A stretch of DNA of 14,034 nt from RUG14186 sp964644555 (GTDB lineage Bacteria > Bacillota > Clostridia > Eubacteriales > Anaerofustaceae), in contig CAZXWI010000037.1 in the NCBI GenBank assembly GCA_964644555.1, positions 1 through 14,034 of the forward strand, in the 5' to 3' direction. The translations under genes and the position numbers were made by a program. Under the pieces are notes generated by a model. It worked only from the letters and a program-made list of their open reading frames with translations, was not told the origin of the DNA and searched no databases. Positions 6,113-12,162 of the stretch are shown in pieces. How positions within the stretch are numbered: the first letter of the stretch is position 1; every line of letters begins with the position of its first letter.

Positions 6113-7432
6113 ATGGACAGATTAGATTATTATATTCAAAAGCAGTATGGTAATGATCCTATGTGGTTCAAAGAAGAAGTGTTGCAAGGCAACCATGCAA
6201 AAAGAATTAGTGATGTTATCAGTAATAGAGATTATTTAGCAGGTCGGCATAAGGTATTGATGCGTCAGGACAGCCAGTATAAAGGTAAGATTCTAGTGAC
6301 TAGAAAGACCATTCTTAACTATGCTAAGACGGTGTTGAAGTACCATAACGTATTTTTATTAGGTAAACCTGTTCAGTTGTCTACACATGATGAGAATACC
6401 GCTAAGACCTTTGCTGATATTTACAGATTAGGACAATATGATACTGTTGATTATCAGATACTTGATAGGGTAAATAAGTTTGGTGATGCTTATGAAGCGG
6501 TGTATGTGGATAATGGAACGATTAGAAGTAAGGTGTTGGATAATGCTTGTTGCTATCCTGTGTATGATGATATGGGTAATTATATTGCATTTATTGAACA
6601 CTGGACGGATGCTTATACGTCTATAACCTTTTGGAATGTTTATTATCCTACTTATGTTGAGCATTGGGATAATGAAGGTGGAGAGGAAAGATTAGTTTCA
6701 ACTGATACAAGTGTTGGTCTACCGATTCACTACCATAACTTCAATGACGAAGATTATAATTGCGGTGTGTCATTACTTACCGATATGAAGCCGATAATGG
6801 ATGATTTAGAAGATATTATGTGTAAGTTAGGTGATTCAATTTATGTCAATGTTCTCAATGCTATGCCGGTAGCCACTGGACAAAGAATTGAGTCAAGTAT
6901 TCCGAGTGATGCGGTAGGATATTGTTTAAATTTGGATTGCGGCTCATTTGACTGGAAGAATTGTTCTCTTGATTACAATAGTATCAAATTATATCTGGAT
7001 AATCTAAAGCAATTCCTAAATGATATTGCTTGTATGCCAAGTATATTAGGAAGTAATACCAATATCAGTAACATCAGCGAAGTGAGTATGCAGATATTAC
7101 TATCTATGGCATCAGTATTTGCAGATGAAAATAAGAAGTGGCTGAATATTGGATTTAAGCAGAGATTTACAATGTTTAAGAAAATATTGGCTATGCAAGG
7201 AATTAGTGTAGATGATGATGTAGATGTGATTTATAACGTGTCTATGCCTGTTGCAAGTAGTGAAATGGTTGCTAATCTGAAGGCACTGCAAGAAATGGGA
7301 GCAATTAGTCGTGAAACAATAATGGAAAAGACCGAGTATGTCAGTGATGTTGAGGTCGAAAAGAAGCGTTTGAACAGTGAAAAAGATGCGAGTTCCCAAA
7401 ATGGGAAGACGGTTGAAAACCTAGTAGATTAG
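6113..7432 (+). CDS. Portal protein, SPP1 gp6-like
   Basis: This is a 439-aa protein. The frame opens at 6068, but AAAGGAG at 6101-6107 fixes the start at 6113 (or the adjacent ATG at 6110); the upstream part is the leader hairpin. The N-terminal pattern (RKTILNYAKTVLKYHNVFLL, then GKPVQLS, residues about 65-90) is typical of the SPP1 gp6/portal family. The length is also normal. The portal ring sits at one capsid vertex, is the docking site for the terminase and later the DNA exit channel. Its position right after terL fits. The C-terminal tail is charged and low-complexity (VEVEKKRLNSEKDASSQNGK). Unusually, no scaffold or capsid gene follows; a 960-bp non-coding region does. Confidence 0.85.
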   Translation: MDRLDYYIQKQYGNDPMWFKEEVLQGNHAKRISDVISNRDYLAGRHKVLMRQDSQYKGKILVTRKTILNYAKTVLKYHNVFLLGKPVQLSTHDENTAKTFADIYRLGQYDTVDYQILDRVNKFGDAYEAVYVDNGTIRSKVLDNACCYPVYDDMGNYIAFIEHWTDAYTSITFWNVYYPTYVEHWDNEGGEERLVSTDTSVGLPIHYHNFNDEDYNCGVSLLTDMKPIMDDLEDIMCKLGDSIYVNVLNAMPVATGQRIESSIPSDAVGYCLNLDCGSFDWKNCSLDYNSIKLYLDNLKQFLNDIACMPSILGSNTNISNISEVSMQILLSMASVFADENKKWLNIGFKQRFTMFKKILAMQGISVDDDVDVIYNVSMPVASSEMVANLKALQEMGAISRETIMEKTEYVSDVEVEKKRLNSEKDASSQNGKTVENLVD

Positions 7433-7448
7433 TAGGGAATAAGGTTAT

Positions 7449-7480
7449 TGTGGATAACTATGTGGATAAGTTGTGGATAA
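7449..7480 (-). repeat. Cluster of three perfect DnaA boxes
   Basis: TGTGGATAA, the complement of the consensus DnaA box TTATCCACA, occurs at 7449-7457, 7461-7469 and 7472-7480. All three share one orientation and lie 12 and 11 bp apart, about one helical turn, so bound DnaA molecules would face the same side. Three exact nonamers so close together are very unlikely by chance, and such clusters mark bacterial and plasmid origins. Confidence 0.75.
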
Positions 7481-7496
7481 CTTTGATTTAGGGGAA

Positions 7497-7552
7497 GTGT
7501 ATATAGGGGTGTATGGGGGAAATTTCCCAATAAATGTACACACTATATACAC
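7497..7552. repeat. Nested inverted repeat around a 12-bp palindrome
   Basis: GTGTATATAG (7497-7506) is the exact inverse complement of CTATATACAC (7543-7552). Inside it, GTGTA (7510-7514 region) faces TACAC, and GGGAAATTTCCC (7517-7528) is a perfect palindrome. It starts 16 bp from the last DnaA box and could extrude as a cruciform or serve as a protein-binding site. Confidence 0.6.
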
Positions 7553-7827
7553 GCATATCCTATTATATTGCCTATTTATGACGCATTTTGAGCAAAAAAA
7601 GAGCCATAAATTGTCAGAATTGTTGTATTAAAGAGGTACAATTCCACTGGATATATCGAACAGATATTCGGCTGTAGGTAATTGAATATTTTACCTAAGA
7701 AATGGCAATGAAATTTCGATTTCATCTGAAAAATAGGGTGCTGAAACTACGAAAAATAGGCATTTTTGGAAGTATTATTCGTAGGACTATCAATCTTACG
7801 AATGATTTTAGGGTAAAATGAGCCACT

Positions 7828-7847
7828 TTCCCCAAAATTTTGGGGAA
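7828..7847. repeat. Perfect 20-bp palindrome
   Basis: TTCCCCAAAATTTTGGGGAA reads the same on both strands with no spacer. It is bordered on both sides by TAGGGTAA (7809-7816 and 7851-7858). Such spacer-less palindromes are typically dimeric protein sites; as RNA it would also be a strong hairpin. Confidence 0.7.
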
Positions 7848-7889
7848 TGTTAGGGTAAGTAGAGCGTAAAATTGCGTTGTATGAAACAG

Positions 7890-7969
7890 TTGTGCAGGTT
7901 GCACAAATGACCAGTTGAGTATCGGTTGTGCAATATGGAGAAAATGTAGTGCTGATTTTGTGCAATATG
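7890..7969 (+). repeat. Iteron-like direct repeats TTGTGCAATATG
   Basis: TTGTGCAATATG is found exactly at 7926-7937 and 7958-7969. A related copy, TTGTGCAGGTTG, lies at 7890-7901 and is itself a 7-bp hairpin arm with TGCACAA (7900-7906). Starts are 36 and 32 bp apart, near three helical turns. The layout resembles initiator-binding repeats. Confidence 0.55.
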
Positions 7970-8060
7970 ACGAAACAAAAACGGTGGAATTTGAACAGAG
8001 ATTTGTGAATTTGGAGAAAAAAATCAGAAACAATTCGATAAATTGTCAGATAATTAAATT

Positions 8061-8082
8061 GTAAACTTTTTGTGAACTTTTT
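8061..8082 (+). repeat. Tandem 11-bp direct repeat GTRAACTTTTT
   Basis: GTAAACTTTTT (8061-8071) is followed immediately by GTGAACTTTTT (8072-8082), 10 of 11 bases identical, a period of about one helical turn. It lies in a strongly AT-rich stretch and could belong to a duplex-unwinding element. Confidence 0.5.
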
Positions 8083-8360
8083 GCGTTACTCCTTGACTTT
8101 CAAAAATTTTTTCCTTAATTAGAAAAATCCCCACAGCCATATTTTTGACTATGAGATTGGACTTGTGGTAAATTTTCCGTAAGTCCATTTATCAAAATAA
8201 CGTTTAACCAAATTTGGCAAAACGGTTTCAAAATTGCTTTCGCAGATTTCTTCAAAAGCAATTATCAGAAGTGCCATTTTGACATCTCTGGTGATGTTTT
8301 TGGAGTTACGAAATTATTTCCAAACTCCTCATCTTTAGCAGTGCATACCATACCCTTCCA

Positions 8361-8393
8361 AATAAAATAAGGTATCCCCGACAAGGACACCTT
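8361..8393 (-). terminator. Intrinsic terminator of the leftward XRE gene
   Basis: On the minus strand AAGGTGTCC (8393-8385) pairs with GGATACCTT (8377-8369), 9 bp with one G-U, followed by TTATTTTATT. The stop codon of the XRE gene overlaps the stem's first bases. Confidence 0.75.
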
Positions 8394-8614
8394 TACTCAT
8401 TAGGTCTGTTATATATAATCAACTCTCCCACTTCCACATTGAGATAATAACATAACTTACAAATCATTCCAGTATCAAAACGGCTGACACCATCACGACA
8501 ATATTTATTAAAATTAGTTCGTGGAATATCGAGGTCTTTACATATCTGATTTTTACTGATACCTTTTTCCTGCAACAATTCATTGATACGCAGGTGTAAA
8601 TTGCCATAATCCAT
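8393..8614 (-). CDS. XRE-family transcriptional regulator (HTH_3/Cro type)
   Basis: This is a 73-aa protein read leftward. The start is fixed by AAAGGAG (complement of 8622-8628), 7 nt upstream. A single Cro/C1-type HTH fills it: INELLQEKGISKNQICKDLD, then PRTNFNKYCRDGVSRFDTGM, then ICKLCYYLNVEVGELI, the last being the usual L-N-V-x-x-x-x-L helix end. It is probably a repressor or antirepressor of the rightward promoter at 8626-8654, since the two are divergent with overlapping control regions. Being the only leftward gene in the window, next to the putative origin, it is the best candidate here for a lysogeny or copy-control regulator. Confidence 0.9.
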   Translation of the reverse strand: MDYGNLHLRINELLQEKGISKNQICKDLDIPRTNFNKYCRDGVSRFDTGMICKLCYYLNVEVGELIIYNRPNE

Positions 8615-8625
8615 AACGAAACTCC

Positions 8626-8654
8626 TTTACTTTTCTGCTATTATTTTATATAAT
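8626..8654 (+). promoter_or_regulatory. Sigma-A-type promoter for the 59-aa gene
   Basis: The -35 is TTTACT (8626-8631, 4/6) and the -10 is a perfect TATAAT (8649-8654), with a 17-bp spacer. It faces right toward the gene at 8717 and overlaps the ribosome binding site of the divergent XRE gene. Confidence 0.6.
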
Positions 8655-8670
8655 GGATGACAGAAATATA

Positions 8671-8692
8671 ATTCACACAAATAACATTCACA
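8671..8692. repeat. Direct repeat ATTCACA in the divergent control region
   Basis: ATTCACA occurs at 8671-8677 and 8686-8692, 15 bp start to start, just downstream of the rightward -10. It is a possible operator for the XRE protein. The repeat is short, so the call is weak. Confidence 0.3.
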
Positions 8693-8716
8693 GATGTATG
8701 AGGTGCATAAGAGAAG

Positions 8717-8896
8717 GTGAATAAGAATGAGTTCAAAGATAGGTTATTCGACATTTTAAATGAAACGGATAATCTGCCTATACAAGACATAGTTGTAGAG
8801 GATAAAAATGATGTGATGAATATTTATCTTACAGACGGTACAAGATTTACAATTCGTGTTGAAAATTGTGGAAATTGGACGCTTTGTAGGGTATAA
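8717..8896 (+). CDS. Hypothetical 59-aa protein (GTG start)
   Basis: The start is GTG at 8717, the only good one after the in-frame stop at 8708; GAGGTG at 8700-8705 serves as ribosome binding site. An ATG at 8727 is in another frame and stops quickly. The protein reads as one helix (KNEFKDRLFDILNE) followed by beta strands (QDIVVEDKNDVMNIYLTDGT, then RFTIRVENCG). I have the impression of similar small proteins in Clostridia mobile elements, but know no function. It lies between an XRE regulator and a zinc-ribbon gene, 37 nt upstream of the latter. Confidence 0.65.
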   Translation: MNKNEFKDRLFDILNETDNLPIQDIVVEDKNDVMNIYLTDGTRFTIRVENCGNWTLCRV

Positions 8897-8933
8897 TATA
8901 GATATAAAATTTCTTATATGGGAGGAATGTGCT

Positions 8934-9338
8934 ATGGCATTGATTAAGTGTCCTGAATGTGGGAAAGAAATTTCTGATAGAGCAAATGCGTGTCCTAATT
9001 GTGGTTGCCCTTTATCAGAAATGGTTACAAGTGGTATTGTAAAAATCAAATTACCTAGAACCGAACAGATGGCAGATGGATTGGTAGGTTTGTTTTCTTC
9101 AAAAGAAGCATCAATTTCTGCAAGAGGTAAAAGGATTTGGAATGGTAAACATGGAGAAACGGCTTCATTTACGATTGATGAACCAACTCCTATTGTTATT
9201 GATTTAGGAACATGGGGAAATCCTGTTGAAGGAACTGTTGAACCTAAAAAGAGATATGAATTAGTACAAGATTATGGTTTTCATATGAAAGCAACTTTTA
9301 GATTATCAGAAGTAGATACTATTGATTCTGGTATGTAA
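8934..9338 (+). CDS. Zinc-ribbon protein with beta-rich C-terminal domain
   Basis: This is a 134-aa protein. The start is ATG 8934 behind GGGAGGA (8920-8926); the open frame reaches back to 8856 but that part overlaps the previous gene. Residues 6-23 form a zinc ribbon, CPEC...CPNC (C6, C9, C20, C23). Residues about 35-134 are beta-rich without transmembrane segments, reading VTSGIVKIKLPR, then ISARGKRIWNGKHGETASFT, then a strand with PTPIVIDLGTWG. Proteins of this layout occur in Firmicutes, mostly uncharacterised; the ribbon may bind protein or nucleic acid. It ends before a strong terminator, closing the transcription unit begun at 8649. Confidence 0.75.
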   Translation: MALIKCPECGKEISDRANACPNCGCPLSEMVTSGIVKIKLPRTEQMADGLVGLFSSKEASISARGKRIWNGKHGETASFTIDEPTPIVIDLGTWGNPVEGTVEPKKRYELVQDYGFHMKATFRLSEVDTIDSGM

Positions 9339-9362
9339 AATAACTACATAACCAAACAAACT

Positions 9363-9395
9363 AAAGGGATTGTCCGTTTCGGGCAGTCCTTTTTT
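9363..9395 (+). terminator. Strong intrinsic terminator
   Basis: The stem is 9363-9375 with 9381-9393 (core GGATTGTCC-like arm against GGGCAGTCC, with G-U pairs), loop GTTTC, followed by a run of six T (9390-9395). It ends the regulator/zinc-ribbon unit. Confidence 0.85.
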
Positions 9396-9425
9396 AATGC
9401 CCAAAAATGGACAGTGAAAATCAAA

Positions 9426-9463
9426 AGACCAAAATGGTCTCTTGAGATACATGGGAAATCCCA
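9426..9463 (+). other. Two small hairpins in the leader of the 138-aa gene
   Basis: AGACCA (9426-9431) pairs with TGGTCT (9435-9440) around AAA. TGGGA (9452-9456) faces TCCCA (9459-9463). The first has the same nine-base core, CCAAAATGG, as a hairpin near the portal 3' end (7393-7407), but different, still paired, flanks. They lie just upstream of AAAGGAG (9471-9477). Confidence 0.4.
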
Positions 9464-9483
9464 CTTAATGAAAGGAGAACACA

Positions 9484-9900
9484 ATGCAAGTATTAGATAG
9501 ATTAAAAATGGAATTATCAAACCAAGAATACTTCACAGATGAACAGTATATCCAGTTCCTCGTGGAGAACAATTTAACTTATACAGATGATTATGTGAAA
9601 GCAGATATGCAGAAGAATCTGCTCTACACAGTATTAGATGTACTTGAAGCAGTTACTAATGATATAGACCTTATGACTGGTATAAGTACGGAGTTTAATG
9701 ATATAGGACAAGCGTATCAGTTCCTTGAAGCAAGAATACAACAGGTCAAAGATAAGATTGCAGCCATTCCTGATCCAGAGGAAGATTATACTTGTTTCTC
9801 TCTGATGTATACGAGAGAGCCAGTTACACACAGACCTTATGTATCTGACACAAGAACAGTTTCAAATGCAAGTATATCTGCAATGATTAACGGAGATTAG
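9484..9900 (+). CDS. Hypothetical phage protein, probably virion-associated
   Basis: This is a 138-aa protein. ATG 9484 follows AAAGGAG at 9471-9477. Residues 1-100 are predicted-looking helices with an acidic surface (LDRLKMELSNQEYFTDEQYI, then a hydrophobic helix LLYTVLDVLEAVTNDIDLM, then ARIQQVKDKIAAIP). The tail region is extended. The pattern resembles small neck or connector-associated proteins in Clostridia phages, but no motif proves it. The tail-fibre-like gene starts 10 nt after its stop, so the two form one operon. The function is left open. Confidence 0.55.
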   Translation: MQVLDRLKMELSNQEYFTDEQYIQFLVENNLTYTDDYVKADMQKNLLYTVLDVLEAVTNDIDLMTGISTEFNDIGQAYQFLEARIQQVKDKIAAIPDPEEDYTCFSLMYTREPVTHRPYVSDTRTVSNASISAMINGD

Positions 9901-9910
9901 GGGGTGTGAT

Positions 9911-10915
9911 ATGGTATTCTCTGATTGCAATACGAAATTCCTTGATGAGAACGGCACAAACCATTTGATTAAGGAACTGAAAGAGTATATGAATGGTCTT
10001 GCAACTGGTGATATAGATTTATCGGACTATGTTACCAAAAGTGAATTACAAGCCAAATTAGACAGTTTGAATATTAACATAGACCTATCTTCCTATGCCA
10101 CCAAAGAGGAACTTACAACGGCAATTAACAGTATTGATTTGTCGGCTTATGCTACTAAAGATGAAATACCATCAATAGACGGATTGGCTACTACTGAATA
10201 TGTAGATAATGCCGTCAAAGATGTAGCCATAAGTGGTGAGGTCGATTTATCCGACTATTATAATAAAGAAGAAGTAGACGAAAAGATTACAGAGATTAGA
10301 CCTATAACAACGGATGAGATTAAAGCGTTGTTTGAAACAGAAGGACTTGCTACAAAGGATGATGTGTCTGCTGCGATTGACAGTATACCGCCTACTGATT
10401 TGACAAATTATTATAATAAGGAAGAAACATATAATAAGACAGAGGTTGATTCTTTAGTTGCAAATAGTAGCGGTTCGGGTTCAAGCGGTAGTTCTACTGG
10501 TGGTAGTTCAGGAATAACTTATGCGTATGATACAGCAATTGCAACTGGTGACACTTGGATTGATGGCAAACCGATTTATTTGAGAGTGTTTCATGTAGAC
10601 GCATTAGAATCATCTTCCAGTACAATAAACTACAAATATTATCATACTCAAGATAAATTTGCTGAAAATATTATATCGTTTGATACAAGATGGATAAGAA
10701 CAAATGGACAAACGCAATTCGGAAATGTGGTTGAAACATTGAGTCCAGTATCAACAAGTAGTAGTTCAGTTGGTACAAGTGTAAACAATAACATTGTTGC
10801 AAAAATGATGTGGGTTAATGTTATAAACAGTGATACATTTCAATTTTGTGTTGCTCGTGGTAGTTCTATGTATACTTATGCTTGTGATATATTCGTGAGA
10901 TACACAAAATTATAG
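9911..10915 (+). CDS. Tail-fibre / receptor-binding-like protein
   Basis: This is a 334-aa protein. ATG 9911 has AGGGGGTG 4-10 nt upstream. Residues 1-30 (KFLDENGTNHLIKELKEYMN) resemble the attachment end of phage appendage proteins. Residues 36-180 contain repeats of the form DLS-x-Y-x-TK-x-EL (starts about 36, 58, 75) and YYNKEE (two copies), a pattern common in fibres that trimerise. A Gly/Ser linker (about 185-203) leads to a beta-rich C-terminal domain of about 130 residues that probably recognises the host surface. No reverse transcriptase is near, so diversification is not indicated. The nearest downstream elements are a promoter and the attP site. Confidence 0.75.
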   Translation: MVFSDCNTKFLDENGTNHLIKELKEYMNGLATGDIDLSDYVTKSELQAKLDSLNINIDLSSYATKEELTTAINSIDLSAYATKDEIPSIDGLATTEYVDNAVKDVAISGEVDLSDYYNKEEVDEKITEIRPITTDEIKALFETEGLATKDDVSAAIDSIPPTDLTNYYNKEETYNKTEVDSLVANSSGSGSSGSSTGGSSGITYAYDTAIATGDTWIDGKPIYLRVFHVDALESSSSTINYKYYHTQDKFAENIISFDTRWIRTNGQTQFGNVVETLSPVSTSSSSVGTSVNNNIVAKMMWVNVINSDTFQFCVARGSSMYTYACDIFVRYTKL

Positions 10916-10925
10916 AAATTAGGGG

Positions 10926-10954
10926 TTGACAATTCTGTTTTCGTGTGTTAAACT
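10926..10954 (+). promoter_or_regulatory. Strong promoter facing the attachment site and integrase
   Basis: The -35 is a perfect TTGACA (10926-10931), the spacer 17 bp, and the -10 TAAACT (10949-10954) with a TG one base upstream (extended -10). It begins 11 bp after the stop of the fibre gene and points toward the tRNA fragment and integrase. Confidence 0.6.
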
Positions 10955-10969
10955 GTCTAAGCAGTCAAG

Positions 10970-11008
10970 GGAAATCCTATGAGTTATAAAAAAGGAAATC
11001 CCATGAAT
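10970..11008 (+). repeat. Imperfect 15-bp direct repeats left of attP
   Basis: GGAAATCCTATGAGT (10970-10984) and GGAAATCCCATGAAT (10994-11008) agree in 13 of 15 positions and are 24 bp apart. They lie about 40-75 bp left of the tRNA core, where arm-type integrase or excisionase sites are usually found. Confidence 0.5.
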
Positions 11009-11045
11009 AGTGTATAATTTGTTGGAGCATGGAGTGGTTTTAAGA

Positions 11046-11115
11046 ACTGGCAGACGCGCAGGACTTAAAATCCTGTCGTAGCAATACGGTACCGGTTCGA
11101 TTCCGGTCGCCGGCA
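11046..11115 (+). tRNA. 3' part of tRNA-Leu(UAA), 5' end not tRNA-like
   Basis: Visible parts are the right half of the D-loop/stem (TGGCAGACGCGC), an anticodon arm CAGGA-CTTAAAA-TCCTG with anticodon TAA at 11066-11068, a long class-II variable arm (CGT/ACG), a T-arm 11091-11107 (ACCGG-TTCGATT-CCGGT), the acceptor 3' strand CGCCGGC (11108-11114) and discriminator A. No CCA is encoded. Upstream no 7-base partner of CGCCGGC occurs at the right distance, so this copy cannot fold as a full tRNA. Confidence 0.75.
11046..11115 (+). other. Probable attP core
   Basis: Phages that integrate into tRNA genes carry the 3' part of the gene so the tRNA is restored after crossover. Here about 70 bp of tRNA-Leu(UAA) lie 94 bp before the integrase start, with phage virion genes on the other side. 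The host target should be a tRNA-Leu(UAA) gene. The left limit of identity (about 11046) is inferred from where tRNA-like sequence begins. Confidence 0.75.
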
Positions 11116-11125
11116 GTAAACAGTA

Positions 11126-11159
11126 AGAGACACTATTCAATGGTGTCTCTTTTCTTTTT
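11126..11159 (+). terminator. Intrinsic terminator behind the tRNA fragment
   Basis: AGAGACAC (11126-11133) pairs perfectly with GTGTCTCT (11143-11150), followed by TTTCTTTTT. It probably terminates the restored tRNA gene after integration, and sits between the promoter at 10926 and the integrase. Confidence 0.85.
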
Positions 11160-11208
11160 ACCTTCTTTTATTACTCGTAGGATTTACGCAAAAAAAGGAG
11201 GTAGTCAC

Positions 11209-12147
11209 ATGAAGAAGATTTCAATGAAATCTCAATCAATTCTCAACTTCGATGATGCTTTTGATAGGTTTATTCGTAAGTGTGAAATCAAAAATTTAAC
11301 CCCTAAAAGCATTAAAAGTTATCAACAAAAAATCAGACCATTCAAAGAATTTCTAACAGAACATGAAATCCAATTTGACGAAATTACAGGTGATACGGTA
11401 GACGATTTTATCATTTGGGTACGGAAATCCCACAATGCAAACGATATTAGTATCAATAGTTATTTGCGAGCAGTAAGAGCGTTTTGTTACTTCTGTATGG
11501 ATAATGACTATATGGTTCATTTCAAAGTTCATATTCCAAAAGCAACAAAGAAAGCAAAGGAAACATATTCTGATAATGAATTAAATACCTTGCTGAAAAA
11601 ACCTAACAAGAAAGAATGTACCTTTACAGAGTATAAAACATGGGCATTTGAAAACTTCTTATTGGGTACAGGTGTACGGCTATCAACGGCATTAAATATT
11701 AGGATCAAAGATGTAGATATTGAAAACGGCAGCATATTCTTAGATAAAACAAAAAATAGAATACAGCAATATATTCCGATGGCGAAGTCGTTACAAGGAA
11801 TTATCCGAGAATATTTAGATATTCGTGGCGGCGAGGAAGATGATTATTTGTTCTGCAACAGTTTTGGTGCGAAAGCAGATGAAAGAACTTATCAACAAAT
11901 GGTTCAGAATTATAATCGCAACAGAGGTATAATGAGGAGTTCGTGTCATGCATTCAGACATACTTTTGCAAAGTTGTTTATCCTTAACGGAGGGGATGCG
12001 TTTCGCCTCCAACGTCTGATGGGACATAGTGATATTTCTGTTACAAAGGAATATGTAGAATTATTTGGAAGTGATTTATCTATTGGATTCGACAAATTCA
12101 ATCCTTTAGATAATCTGAAAGGAAATAGAGAAAAAATAAAAATGTAG
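11209..12147 (+). CDS. int: Tyrosine recombinase, phage integrase
   Basis: This is a 312-aa protein. The start is ATG 11209 behind AAGGAGGT (11195-11202); the frame extends further up but through the terminator. Residues about 10-100 form the SAM-like core-binding domain (FIRKCEIKNLTPKSIKSYQQ). The catalytic domain has R157 (GTGVRLSTALNIR), a beta-hairpin lysine region (DKTKNRIQQYIP), H247-x-x-R250 (HAFRHTF), H273 (LMGHSD) and nucleophile Y282 (TKEYVELF). All are present, so it should be active. It should join attP to a host tRNA-Leu gene. No excisionase gene was seen nearby. Confidence 0.95.
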   Translation: MKKISMKSQSILNFDDAFDRFIRKCEIKNLTPKSIKSYQQKIRPFKEFLTEHEIQFDEITGDTVDDFIIWVRKSHNANDISINSYLRAVRAFCYFCMDNDYMVHFKVHIPKATKKAKETYSDNELNTLLKKPNKKECTFTEYKTWAFENFLLGTGVRLSTALNIRIKDVDIENGSIFLDKTKNRIQQYIPMAKSLQGIIREYLDIRGGEEDDYLFCNSFGAKADERTYQQMVQNYNRNRGIMRSSCHAFRHTFAKLFILNGGDAFRLQRLMGHSDISVTKEYVELFGSDLSIGFDKFNPLDNLKGNREKIKM

Positions 12148-12162
12148 TGTTTTTTCTAGGGT

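Larger units (their letters stand above)
7433..8392. other. Long gene-free region, candidate replication origin or large non-coding RNA
   Basis: These 960 bp hold no convincing gene. The frames present on the minus strand lack ribosome binding sites and are rich in F, S and H. Listed separately are the DnaA boxes, the nested inverted repeat, the 20-bp palindrome and the direct repeats. Other hairpins are 7675-7681/7691-7697, 7708-7714/7719-7725 (TTCG loop), 7748-7754 region CTACGAA/TTCGTAG, 8159-8168/8177-8186 (GGACTT/AAGTCC core), 8233-8240/8255-8262 (8 bp), 8282-8286/8293-8297 and 8302-8307/8323-8328. A 13-bp sequence occurs identically at 7606-7618 and 8038-8050. Confidence 0.5.

Noticed and set aside
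7722..8033. Open frames of 103 and 72 codons on the minus strand in the gene-free hub
   Set aside because: They have no ribosome binding site, and composition is rich in F, S, H and T as expected from antisense AT-rich DNA. They also run through the 20-bp palindrome and the repeats.
8093..8121. Promoter TTGACT-17-TAATTA in the hub
   Set aside because: Only two of six bases of the -10 agree with consensus and no gene follows on that strand.
7433..8392. CRISPR array
   Set aside because: The repeats are 11-13 bp, few in number and irregularly spaced; there are no spacers of uniform length and no cas genes.
8867..8897. Promoter TTGTGG-19-TATAAT in front of the zinc-ribbon gene
   Set aside because: The -10 is perfect but the -35 is poor, the spacer is long, and the site lies inside the 59-aa gene. 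Co-transcription from 8626 is sufficient.
9911..10915. Diversity-generating retroelement acting on the fibre gene
   Set aside because: No reverse transcriptase, no template repeat, and no near-duplicate of the gene's 3' end in the window.
11020..11115. An intact phage-encoded tRNA-Leu
   Set aside because: GTTGGAG further upstream could pair weakly with the acceptor 3' strand, but the distance to the D-arm is about 11 nt too long and the D-stem does not form properly. An attP core explains the data better.
10919..11140. Minus-strand open frame of 73 codons over the tRNA fragment
   Set aside because: It is the antisense of the tRNA-Leu sequence, a well-known source of false proteins, with no ribosome binding site.
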